Positions 55,301 to 64,000 of a DNA stretch of 64,000 bases are shown here, in pieces. Every line of letters begins with the position of its first letter. Positions within the stretch are counted from its first letter, which is position 1. The notes under the pieces were generated by a model, which saw only the letters and a list, made by a program, of their open reading frames with translations, had not been told where the DNA came from and searched no databases. Location of the stretch: assembly GCA_037042915.1 (NCBI GenBank), contig CM073197.1, positions 744,001-808,000 on the forward strand, given 5' to 3'. The stretch is from Auricularia sp. M13. Lineage: Eukaryota > Basidiomycota > Agaricomycetes > Auriculariales > Auriculariaceae. Position numbers and translations under genes: made by a program.

Positions 55301-57125
55301 ACTCGCGGCGGCCGACGGCTGTGCTGACGCTGTGGCCGTAGCTGACCGCAGCTGTTCGGCCATCATCCGAGCTGCTTCTTGTTGCACAGCCAAGCGATGC
55401 TGTGCGTTGGCAAGCTGCTCATCACGATCTTCAATAATGGTGCGCAGCCTAGCAACCTCAGAGAGGGGGTCCTCAATGGCAGTGGCGTCCTCGAAGTCCT
55501 CCATGCCGGTATTGAGTCCGGGCATGAGCGGGCTTCGACGTAGGGGTGGTGCGGGTTAGGTGGAGTCTCGTTCTACTGTCAGGGCGACGCTGCGGAGCGC
55601 GCGGCCGAGAGAGCGGAGACGAGCGGAGAAAGTCGGAATAGGCGAGCGAGGCCAGCACCACCCGAGGTAACAGTCCGGATCCGAGGGGAAGCGCGCTGGG
55701 TAGCGGGGATCCTGAGTATATATTTGAGAACAGGGAATATACAAGCATACCTGGGTAGCGGGGATCCTGAGAGAACGAGACTGGGGATCACCGCTACCAA
55801 CAATCAGATATATATACACAAGTGGAATCGTCCGATTGATGGTGCGCAGCCACCGGTGTTTACCGACGCAAACGCCAGCTGGCGTTTGCGTCGGCAAACG
55901 CCGGCTTATGTAATCGAGCCGGAATGCCAGAAAGAAAGACCAAACAGTATTAAGACAGGGTCAGGCGGGTAACAGAAAGGGAAAAGGAGTAATGGAAAGG
56001 GGAGAAGGGGTCCGGACCCTGACACGCATAGCCATCTTTATCCACGAACCCCGGCGTCTCTCACTCACTTTACCCCTAGGCGTGCGTGTTATGCGGCCCA
56101 GTGACCTCAGGGCATCTCACCTGACTTTTGAATAGCTGCAACCGAACGGGCGCGTCAGCGACGATCTTCCTGGCCATAGTCCTGGCCTGTTCCCACGCAA
56201 TCTTCATGATGCGGACCTGGGCCGTACGTCCCACTCTAACCAGTCTCGCGGATCCCGCTCACTCGAACAGCTTTACGGCCGCTCGCGAATGCCTTTGATT
56301 GTTCTCGGCCCGTTGCTGCTGCTGAGCAGTGCGCTGCACCTGTCTACCATCCACGGCTCGATCAAAGTGGACGTACCTCGCGGCCAGGGCTGCATTCCGG
56401 CCAGCCCAAACAAGATGGAGGGAATCATCGCGTGGAGCGCGACACTTGCTTTCGACAGCGTGGCGTTTGCGCTGACGCTGAACAAGACAATCAAGTATGC
56501 GCGGGAGCAGGTCGAGGCGGGTGTTCTAAAGATGTTTCTGAGAGATGGCGTGATTTATTATGCGTACGTGCGGTATTTGGAACTTGAAAGTGGTTGCGTC
56601 GCGGTCGAAAGGCTGATCGGCGCCCAGTGCAATGTTCCTGTGTTATTTGGTTGACATTATCCTCTTCGCTGTAAGTCAGACCACAGTTACGCATGAATGC
56701 AGAACAGTCAGTGAAAGATGTTCTGATCTGCACAGGTCGCCAGGGTACGCTTTGAATATGCAGTCATCGTTTGGCTCGCCCGCTAACCCGAAGGTTCCCT
56801 CCAGGAAAGCCTTAGAGACATAAACGCCAGGCAAGGATGTTTCCCACGTTGAAGAACTGTTGCTAATCCCTACCGCCTCCAATTTTTCTGCGACGTGCGT
56901 ACCGCCGAGGATCATGATAAAGGGAAGCTGACAAGATGCTACTCCAGTTTCACCGTGACGCTCACGACAAGACTGCTTCTGAACCTGCGGTCCACCATCG
57001 AAGGGCCACGCTCGGTCTTTTCTGTCACAACGATGCAGGTACTGCCTGTGCAGTTGCCACCGCGAGCGTCGAAGGCTAGAAGGCACGTCCCACGCGTCCA
57101 CGAAATGGCGAACGTGCGGGGCTAA
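49383..57125 (+). CDS. DUF6533-family membrane protein (copy 2), exons separated by a retroelement
   Basis: Paralogue of the gene at 30,018 with the same exon plan. The 5' exons code MSPLHSTSPEFLLDLRSWKS, AHLSAFTLLILDWI, INLPTEIEYVWSRKRSLFTL and RYIPILLYAMSIY, then a short exon (TTFQSTW) near 49,833-49,855. After the inserted element the 3' exons continue with ATIFLAIVLACSHAIFMMRTWA, LYGRSRMPLIVLGPLLLLSS, GIIAWSATLAFDSVAFAL, FLRDGVIYYA, MFLCYLVDIILFA, a SLQESLRDINAR exon with a GC-type donor, and FTVTLTTRLLLNLRSTIEG. The element lies just past the donor of the exon near 49,855, inside the intron. Whether the transcript still splices across 6 kb cannot be told. The donor there differs from copy 1 and the acidic C-terminal tail may run past 57,125. 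Confidence 0.6.
49870..50317 (-). repeat. Downstream (3') LTR of the Ty3/Gypsy element
   Basis: Starts TGTCAGGGCGACG and ends GGTCCGGACCCTGACA, so the termini are TG...CA within a longer TGTCAGG/CCTGACA inverted repeat. A 32-bp perfect palindrome sits at 50,156-50,187 and the motif GGGTAGCGGGGATCCTGAG occurs twice. Confidence 0.95.
50355..54722 (-). mobile_element. pol region of the Ty3/Gypsy element
   Basis: In coding order it carries an aspartic-protease-like domain, a reverse transcriptase with the active-site motif VVYMDDILIFS, RNase H (LETDASDYACGAVLS), and an integrase with an HHCC zinc site (AGHPGRWRTLELVSRNYWWPG). The catalytic core follows with IISDRGPQFVSAF, and a C-terminal chromodomain with YRVKWKGWSRENNTWEPAENL. 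The chromodomain is the mark of chromoviruses and is thought to steer insertion toward particular chromatin. Confidence 0.92.
54335..55525 (-). mobile_element. gag region of the Ty3/Gypsy element
   Basis: A capsid-type region of about 390 residues starting MPGLNTGMEDFEDATAIEDP. A helical stretch (EVARLRTIIEDRDEQLANAQ) comes first, then the Ty3-type capsid core with RSRIIFVLSYMKSGSAAAWA and a late Arg-rich part that overlaps the CCHC knuckle (CFDCGQEGHFRGD) in a neighbouring frame. Confidence 0.88.
55577..56024 (-). repeat. Upstream (5') LTR of the Ty3/Gypsy element
   Basis: It has the same length (448 bp) as the left LTR and reads as identical to it, including the 32-bp palindrome at 55,863-55,894. 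The element's transcript would start here and run leftward. Confidence 0.95.
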
Positions 57126-58097
57126 TCTTCGTCGCAGCTCGACTAGAGTGAATGGCAGCGGAGAGGACGGCGAAGGACAACATCCGAGACCTGAGTACGA
57201 CAATGAGCAACATGACCAAGATGGAAGGCGACGAAGTCGTGCGGATGAAGACACCTTGATACGGCTTCGCGATATGCGAGCCAACAAGGAGCGTGTGACG
57301 ATGCCATGACGCTGTGTAGTATTATGTACGACTTGACGATCTATCGCAATGCATGATGGGCAGCAGTTTTTCGGCCGGTGCGAACCCGTCAATACGAACT
57401 GGTTGCTACTAGAAGGCAAGCTCGAAGCGTGTCGGTCGAAATTTTCGCACAGGAGCGAAGGGAAAGTCCAGCGAAGCAGTCTGAAGGCTACTCCTCGGTT
57501 TTGGCAAGGCTGAAAACGGAGTACTTCAGAAAAGGGCCAGCAGAAGCCCGCGTGTGAGAAGGAGATGAAAAAACCGACGCGGTCGAGGTCAGGATTCGAG
57601 CCGGAGCGGCGGCAGCTGCCGCAGGGTTTCGTCTCCTTCCTTCATCGTGCCTACCTACCAACCTGGCCTCATAAATCATAGAGACGGACACTACATCTTT
57701 GCTTCTTCTACCAGGCGCACTCAATATTAACGAGGAGTGCGTTAGCTGTCGCAATTGCGACAACACGCACCTGGCTCCCAGTCGATCTCGGTGACAGCTC
57801 GCCGCTTCTATTCCTGGGCGCGCTCGCCGTCTGCAAAGGAAGCGCTCTTCAGACTGCACTTGCCTGTTTAACAGCCGTTCTTTCCATGCCTCGCGCGCTC
57901 AGGCATTGACCGTGGAGTAGATCTGGACCATGGCCCGGCCACAGTTCCCGAGAATATACCATCCCTGCAGATGACAAGGTAGGCTGGCTTTGAGGATGGC
58001 GGATAAACTCCAACTTTGCTGCGCTGGGGCTTCACACCATTGGAATCCTGACCGACAAGCGCGTGTTGTTTACAACCTGGCTTTGACCTCTACACTG
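57126..58097. other. Intergenic region before the metallo-beta-lactamase gene
   Basis: The left part may hold a last exon of the DUF6533 gene: an acidic frame follows an acceptor near 57,147. The right part is presumed promoter. The 247-codon minus-strand frame at 56,676-57,419 overlaps recognised DUF6533 exons and was not accepted. Confidence 0.4.
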
Positions 58098-58982
58098 ATG
58101 ACCAACCCTCCACTCCCATTGCCATCGCCAGATCAGTCCCACTGGAAGGTCTCTGCGCTTGAAGCTGGCAAGATCAATCTGCTGGAGAGCCTCTTTGTGA
58201 CCGACGCCGACCCCACTGTCACTCGCAGATGCCCGACGCTCTCCTTCGTGCTGACTCACTCCGTGACCGGAAAGACACTCGTCTATGACCTCGGCCTCCG
58301 CAAGAATGTGGTCGATTACCCGCCCGTCGTTCAGAAGGTGCTCTTCCAAGACCCATACGCATGCGAGGTCACGCAGGACGTCGCAGACTCGTTGCGTGCA
58401 GGAGGCCTCGAGCCCAGCGCAATCGGCCACGTTGTTATCTCGCACGTCCATCCTGACCACACTGGCGACCCTGCGCCCTTCACGGGCGCTACTTTCCTCG
58501 TAGGAGCGGGAGGCAAGGCGCTCTTGGACGACGGATACCCGGGGAACCCCAACTCGCTGTTCGATCAGCACCTCGTCCCTCGCGACCGCACACAGTTCCT
58601 CGACCTCCCCTCCGCGGGCACACCGCTCGGTCCATTCCCTCATGCACTGGACTACTTCCACGATGGGAGCCTCTTCATCGTCGATGCACCCGGCCATGAG
58701 GCCGGGCACATCAACGTCCTTGTGCGCACGCGGCCGGAGGGCGGCTGGCTGTATCTCGGGAGCGACACATGCCATGATATCCGCTTGCTCAATGGCGAAA
58801 AGCACATCTACATCGCCGAAGACGGCAGCAGCGCTCATGTTGACGTCAAGGCTGCCGCGGAGCACATTGCCAGAGTGCGCACGCTGAGGAACGACTATGG
58901 GGTGAAGGTCATCCTGGCCCACCAGTACGGGTGGGACGAAGAGCACAAGGACGAATATTTCCCCGGCATCATCAAGGTTTGA
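58098..58982 (+). CDS. Metallo-beta-lactamase-fold hydrolase (lactonase-like)
   Basis: Single-exon gene of 294 residues. The zinc-binding signature HVHPDHTGD lies near residue 115, with further ligand candidates in DAPGHEAGHINVLV (near 200) and YLGSDTCHD (near 225). The layout resembles N-acyl-homoserine-lactone lactonases and related fungal hydrolases; the substrate is unknown. ATG 58,098 (MTNPPLPLPSPDQSHWKVSALEAG) was chosen over the in-frame ATG near 57,990 because the extra N-terminal residues look like untranslated leader. There is no signal peptide, so it is probably cytosolic. Confidence 0.85.
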   Translation: MTNPPLPLPSPDQSHWKVSALEAGKINLLESLFVTDADPTVTRRCPTLSFVLTHSVTGKTLVYDLGLRKNVVDYPPVVQKVLFQDPYACEVTQDVADSLRAGGLEPSAIGHVVISHVHPDHTGDPAPFTGATFLVGAGGKALLDDGYPGNPNSLFDQHLVPRDRTQFLDLPSAGTPLGPFPHALDYFHDGSLFIVDAPGHEAGHINVLVRTRPEGGWLYLGSDTCHDIRLLNGEKHIYIAEDGSSAHVDVKAAAEHIARVRTLRNDYGVKVILAHQYGWDEEHKDEYFPGIIKV

Positions 58983-60102
58983 TTCGTCGCTCGTTCCCTT
59001 GGCTCACATCCACGGTCTTGGGTAGTTCAGACTTCTGGACAATACCATGTCGAGAAAGCTGGTTCTCTGAAGCTAGAGCAATGCCACGCGCCGCGTGGGG
59101 GGATTGCGCGCGGTGAGCAAGCAGACGCCCGCCGATGCGCGACCTATGCAGAGCCGCAATCCGAAGTGCCAACGCCAGCATCGAGCGCAACGCCAGCACT
59201 CGGGCGTCGAACTGACACCGAGTACAGGCGCCGCGCACGAATGCTTGCGCTCCAGCGGCGCTGAACGACGTAATCTGCGGCGACGACGACGATGTGAGTG
59301 AGCAAGCGGCATAATAATGGTGCAGCGCACAATATAGCCGGTCCATATTTGACTTCCGTCGTCGTTGCGTGAGCGGCGCATGCATCTAATGGTGGATCTC
59401 GGGCTGCGACGTGCCAGAACGCGTCCGAACGTGTTTTGGACGCGTCAAACCGCGTCAGATCGCGCCGGCCATGCATGGCAGCGCCCAAAGCCGTGTCTAC
59501 AGAAGAGCACTGTGCCGGGGAGGTGGCGATTACATAAGTAATCGCTTGTGGCAACAAAGGGGATAGACCTGAACGTACCCGTGCAGAGCATACAAACTAG
59601 CAGCAAGGTGCATTATCCTGGCAAGGGATAATTATGTTGCAGATCTCTATGCTGGGGTAAGCTGGGCTCTATAGCTGGCCATGCACTCGCCATCGTCGTG
59701 CCACCGGGCCGCCGGGTGGTTGAAGGATGACGAACAGCCTGCAATCTAGTGAGCGGCAGGGAGTTGGCCATGTGCGTACCACAACATGGCAACTGCACTC
59801 CGATGTGGGGCTGGGGATGGCCTCGAACGAGGCCTGTAGCTAATTTCGTCGTTTTTCTGCGGGGTGTCTGGTCTCGCTGTCACGCGCACATAGTGTAGAT
59901 AGGCCGCCGGTGTCAGTAGGATAGTATTGAGATGTGGCAGGTCCGGCCGGCGGACGTACGAGTACCTGTCAGTTTGAATTTCTGGCCACCTGCGGACTTA
60001 AACGACCCTTATCGCCTATGCGGACGCCACGCCCGGACTTGCGGCCGAGCGCGGGTTGCAAGTCCGCCCAACAGCCCCTGCGTCTGCCATCCGCACGCCG
60101 CC
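58983..60102. other. Intergenic region before NUP192
   Basis: It presumably contains the 3' UTR of the hydrolase gene and the NUP192 promoter. No gene, RNA or repeat was recognised. Confidence 0.4.
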
Positions 60103-63100
60103 ATGGACGCCGGCATTGGCGAGCTCTACGACGTCCTCAACGACCTCGGCCACGTGGACCAGTACGAGGTCTACCGCGTGCTCGAGGCCAATCGGACGCG
60201 GCTGCTCGCGCTCTTTGACTTTGGACGGCGCAGCGCGGCGGCGCGTCAGGAAGTCGAGTCTGGTGCGCGCCAGCAGCCCTGGTACGCATATAATTTGGCT
60301 GAAACGTATGCCGCAGGGAAGATAATCTACAACGGGCAGCGGCTGCTGCTCAACGGCGAGTTCCAGCAGGCCGCGCTCGCGCTCGCCGACCAGCTCGACG
60401 TGTCCGAGGTCTACTGCGCCCGGCTGCTCAAGGACATCGAGGCCACGCACCCCAACGCCGACCCCAACGACCGCCTGACCCGTGCCATCGTCCAGTTCCA
60501 CGACGCCCGCTTGCTCACCGCCAAATGCCTGCTCACCCTCTTCGTCGAGCCCGACCTCGAGCAGTTCCGCGGAGCGCTCATGACGACGATGCTGGACCTC
60601 CCCGGCGGCAAACGCGTGCGATTGGCGGAGAAGGTCCTGCTCGAAATCGACAACGTGACCGCGACGATGGCCGCGGTGGCCAACGCGCTCGCCAATGCCA
60701 CAACGGCCGCGACGAGCAAGTCCAAAAAATGTAGTTTTAATTCGAATTATTCTGACATTGATTTCAGCGCCATACGGCCTCGCCCACAGCACCCTGACTC
60801 TGCGACTGGCACGGCTGCGCGACGAGCGGCACATCCTCGGATACGTGCTCTTTGCCATCGCCGCCACCCGCAACCTCACCGGCGTCGAAATATCGCGCCA
60901 AATAGAGTGGCTCGCGGCGCACGCTACCAACGACGAGATGACGCCCTACGTCTTCACCGCCGTGCTCTTCGCGCTGGACGTCCCCGACGACGACACCTCG
61001 CTCTGCGACGACAAGACCTTTGTCGCCGACACCGGCACCCGGCTGCTCAACAGCAAGACAGAGTGGAAGACGCCGGCCATGCGCGCGGCGCTGACGCTGC
61101 AGTGGGCGCTGTTCTTGCGCTCCGTGTGCCGCAAGGATCCAACCGCGGTCGGCGAGGACGCTGTCGAAAAGGCGGTCTGGGACGGCGTGCTCGGCGACGG
61201 CTTCCTGTGTTTGCTGGCCTTCGTCGACGGCGAGCAACAGGACGAGTTGCGCGTCACGCTGCTTGAACGGCTCGAGCACCTCGTCAGCTCCGTCGTCACC
61301 CACATGTCACCCGTCCTCCGCCGCATCAAACATAAACAAGAGGATATTGCAGCCACCGAGCAGAGCCGCCAGGACATCGCCGCGCTGTTCCGTCTCGTCG
61401 GCGCTCTCTACCGCGCGCTGCCGCCCGACACGCACCAAATCAAATACTGGGGCGCGTCGCCCGTCCCCGAACACGAGCGACTCGGCGCATTCGTGCGCTG
61501 GGCCGCAGAAAGCCGGGACAACGCGACGACGCAGGCCGCGTTCGACATGGTCGCCGGACTGGCAACAGGACGCGAGGCGGCCACACTCGCCTTCAACTTT
61601 CTCGCGTCCGACGCCGGCATCCTCTCCTGGGCCCACCTGTTCGGCATGCTCGAGCACTTGCACCAGCACCCCGCGATACCCCCCGATCCCAACGAAGTCT
61701 ATCTCGCCATTGCATTCCTCGGCATCACCAAGCAAGTCGCGCATCACTCGCCCGCGGCCCGCCTCGCGCTGCACCACCACCCGCAATTCCGCGTCCTGCC
61801 CGCCATGCTCGCCCTGGTACCCGCCAGCGTCCCGCTCGAGCTCAAGGGCGCGCTGATGGACGCCGTCGCGGCGTTCTGCGCGCCGGGCGCGGGGATGCAG
61901 GGCGTCGAGCTCTGCCGCAGCGTGTGGGGCGCGATGGAGCGCGCGGGCGTGCTGGCCGGCGTCGCGCGCGAGCTCGAGGACGTCGAAGCGCCCGGGCGCG
62001 TGTACCCGAGCACGCGCGCGCTCGTCCGACTGCTGGGCGCGCTCGTCCACACGCCCAAGGAGCTGCGCGCGCTCGACGCCGAGCCGCGCGACACCATGCC
62101 GCCCGGCGTTCCCGGCGGCTCGTACGTCGCGTTCGTCGTCGACGCCGTGCTGCTGCGCGCCGCCCAGCGCGAGTACGCCGACGTCGGCGAGAAGTGGGAG
62201 CTCGTCGACGCGTGTCTTGCCGTCCTCGAGCGCGCGCTGGCCGCGCTCGACCCGCTCGTGCCGACGCTGTTGGGCACGGAGGTCCTCGCGCGCATGCTCG
62301 CCGCCACGCCGCTGCGCGCGTTCATCCTCGACTTCATCGACGAGAGCGCCAACGCGACGCCGGCGACCAGGGTCCCCGGCAAAGCGCTTTATCGCGCCCT
62401 AAGGATCTTCCACCGCGTGTTGGAGCTCCAGCCGTACTTTTTGCCGCTCAACAACAGCGCGGAGGGCCTGGACGTCGCGCTGAGCTACAGCCCGCGCGTC
62501 GTCGTGCAGCTCGCGACGTACGTGTGCCGCGACGAGCAGGAGATGCAGCTGCTCGCGGTGCGCAGTCTTGCGCTGCTCGTCGAGAGCAGCACGTGGAAGT
62601 CCGGCGGCCGGCTCGCGATGGTGCTCCAGGGCGCGGAGGAGAGCGCGGTGGTGCAGGACGGCTTTGTGCGCGTGCTGCGCGCGGAGGACCGCAGCGATGC
62701 GGACGGCGACGTCGAGACTTTCGTCGGCGCCGGCGCAAGGGAGCCCGACCCGCGCGTGCCGCTCGACCTTACCGCGGCCATTAAGGAGGCGACGATGGTG
62801 CTGCTGCTCCAGGAGGGCCCCGTGGCGCGATTCTTGCTCGGGTACGACGCGCAGGGCAGGCTGGAAGACCCGTCAGCCGCGAAGGGTCGCGCGGGCTGTC
62901 TGCACGTCATCCTCTCTGCGCTCTCGCAAGGCGTGCCGCGCGACGGCGCCGCCTCAACCCACCATCATACACATCCGATTTTGGCGACGACGCTGCCGGT
63001 GCTCGCTGAGAAGTACTACCAGCTGCTGCGCAACCTGTGCGCGGACGCGCGGCTGGGCGAGGCGACGCTGCGCTACCTGCGCACGCGCGAGGACTTCTGC

Positions 63101-64000
63101 GCGCGGCACCTGCGCGCGCTGCCGCTGCGCCCGCCGCCGCAACCCGAGGGCGAGAGCGACGGGCTGCTGGTATTCGCGGACGGCGCGAGCGTCGCGGTGG
63201 ACGCAAGAGGCGCGACGGCGTTTCTGCGCGCGCGCGCGTGGGTCGCGGAGCTTGTCGCGCTCGAGATGCATGTCTCTGCTGCGACCGCGCCGCCGAGGCG
63301 CTTGCTCGCGATATTGTTTGCGGAGGAGGGCCACGGCGGGATGCTGGCGGTCGAGGCGCTGCGCGCGCTCAGTGTGCACTGGGTGGACTCGATCAACCCC
63401 GAGGAGGGCGTGGAGCTGCAGGCGCTGCGCGCGCTGGACTTTGAGAGCTGCGTGCGGGACGACGGCGCGGGGTGCCCGATTTATGACGTCGACTCGCTCC
63501 TGGCGCTGCTGTCGACCGTCGACCCCGGCAATAAGGAGCAGACGCGGCGCGAGATGAAGTACGTTTTGGAGCGCGCGGCCGTGGAGAATCGACGGCGGCA
63601 GCTGGAGCACGCCAAGGCGCTTGGCTTCGAGGCGTGGGCGCGCGTCGTGCGCGTTGCGCTCGCGCGCGGCGGGAAGCTGGTCGACGAGGACATTGTGTGC
63701 GAGCTGTCGCTTGCTGTCTGCGCGGCGCTGGCGGGTGGGGTCGGTGGCGGCGCCGGTGAGGAGGCCCTGGCGCAGACGCTCGTCGCGCTCGTTGCGGCTT
63801 TAAGGAATGGTCCGTCGGACGTTCCGAGCGACCGCTTGCTGGCGCTCGCGCGCGGCCTACTCGAGTGCGCGCTCGCGCTGGCCGGCATCGCGCGCGGGAA
63901 CGTGTACGCCGCGCTCATCCATTTCTTGCACCTCATCGAAGCCTCGGATGGCGATGCGGAGGCCGGCGTCTTAGCCATCGTCGACTCCATCGTCGAACGG
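60103..64000 (+). CDS. NUP192: Nuclear pore inner-ring nucleoporin NUP192/NUP205 (3' end outside window)
   Basis: Large alpha-solenoid scaffold of the inner ring of the nuclear pore. The start MDAGIGELYDVLNDLGHVDQ is followed by LLALFDFGRRSAAARQEVES, an intron at 60,263-60,316, then GKIIYNGQRLLLNGEFQQAALALADQL. A second intron at 60,731-60,767 is only 37 nt. From 60,768 the frame is open to the window edge, with family stretches LGYVLFAIAATRNLTGVEIS, AAHATNDEMTPYVFTAVLFAL, PVLAEKYYQLLRNLCAD and ERAAVENRRRQLEHAKALGF. At least 1,265 residues are seen of an expected 1,700-2,000. Opposite-strand and other-frame open stretches here are shadows of this GC-rich gene. Confidence 0.92.

Larger units (their letters stand above)
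49870..56024 (-). mobile_element. Ty3/Gypsy LTR retrotransposon, chromovirus lineage
   Basis: A 6,155-bp element read on the minus strand and flanked by the 5-bp target duplication CGCAT (49,865-49,869 and 56,025-56,029). The LTRs are 448 bp each and read as identical, so the insertion is young. The order gag, protease, reverse transcriptase, RNase H, integrase, chromodomain places it in the chromoviruses. A polypurine tract (AAGGGGGGGTGA on the minus strand) adjoins the left LTR. It looks nearly whole; the coding region is not one continuous frame but shows about two interruptions, one of which may be the gag-pol frame change that some Ty3 elements use. It is inserted in an intron of the second DUF6533 gene, opposite in orientation to that gene. 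Confidence 0.95.

Noticed and set aside
56676-57419. 247-codon open frame on the minus strand
   Set aside because: It is antisense to plus-strand exons that match the DUF6533 paralogue, and it shows no family similarity.
58032-58946. 304-codon minus-strand frame opposite the metallo-beta-lactamase gene
   Set aside because: It is a shadow of the GC-rich coding strand, which carries the clear zinc-binding motif.
61307-63610. Several long minus-strand and alternate-frame open stretches
   Set aside because: They are shadows of NUP192, whose single frame is open to the window end with family similarity.

Overview
The window reads as nuclear DNA of an Agaricomycete-type basidiomycete fungus. Coding DNA is GC-rich, genes are cut by many introns of about 45-70 bp with GTGCGT- or GTACGT-like donors and occasional CTAAC/CTGAC branch sites, and neighbours are packed closely, often head to head. 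Two members of the DUF6533 membrane family, typical of mushroom-forming fungi, support this. I cannot name the species.

The left half (1-33,150) is dense with conserved housekeeping genes on both strands: a mitochondrial DEAD-box helicase (MRH4-like), the U1 snRNP factor LUC7, V-ATPase subunit E, cohesin SMC3, the ribosome-export AAA ATPase RIX7, TRAPP subunit TRAPPC6/Trs33, mitoribosomal protein mL38, a leukotriene-A4-hydrolase-type aminopeptidase, an ArfGAP, the histone chaperone HIR1, eIF2B beta, mitochondrial phosphatidylserine decarboxylase PSD1, a DUF6533 membrane protein and dolichol-phosphate mannosyltransferase DPM1. Three gene pairs (SMC3/RIX7, TRAPPC6/mL38, ArfGAP/HIR1) start 82, 54 and 44 bp apart. 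Among them lie two decayed partial copies of local genes: the 5' part of TRAPPC6 upstream of the aminopeptidase and the promoter plus 5' part of LUC7 upstream of eIF2B beta. Both sit head to head with an intact gene start.

The middle (33,150-49,380) is a gene-poor stretch of about 16 kb. It holds one clear gene, a FYVE-type zinc-finger protein at 39,879-41,019, and two non-autonomous-looking inverted-repeat DNA elements: a 521-bp one with 28-bp perfect ends flanked by TA, and a 2.37-kb one packed with AGGCAT/TGCCTG motifs and two internal tandem arrays.

The right end (49,380-64,000) holds a second DUF6533 gene whose exons are separated by a young Ty3/Gypsy chromovirus (6,155 bp, 448-bp LTRs that read as identical, 5-bp target duplication CGCAT), which lies inside what looks like an intron. 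A metallo-beta-lactamase-fold hydrolase follows, then the N-terminal part of the large nucleoporin NUP192/NUP205, which runs off the window.

The genes do not form one pathway or a biosynthetic cluster. Functional links are only general (mitochondrial expression, secretory traffic, chromatin, translation). The most unusual content is structural: promoter-bearing gene fragments, the inverted-repeat elements, and the intronic retroelement.
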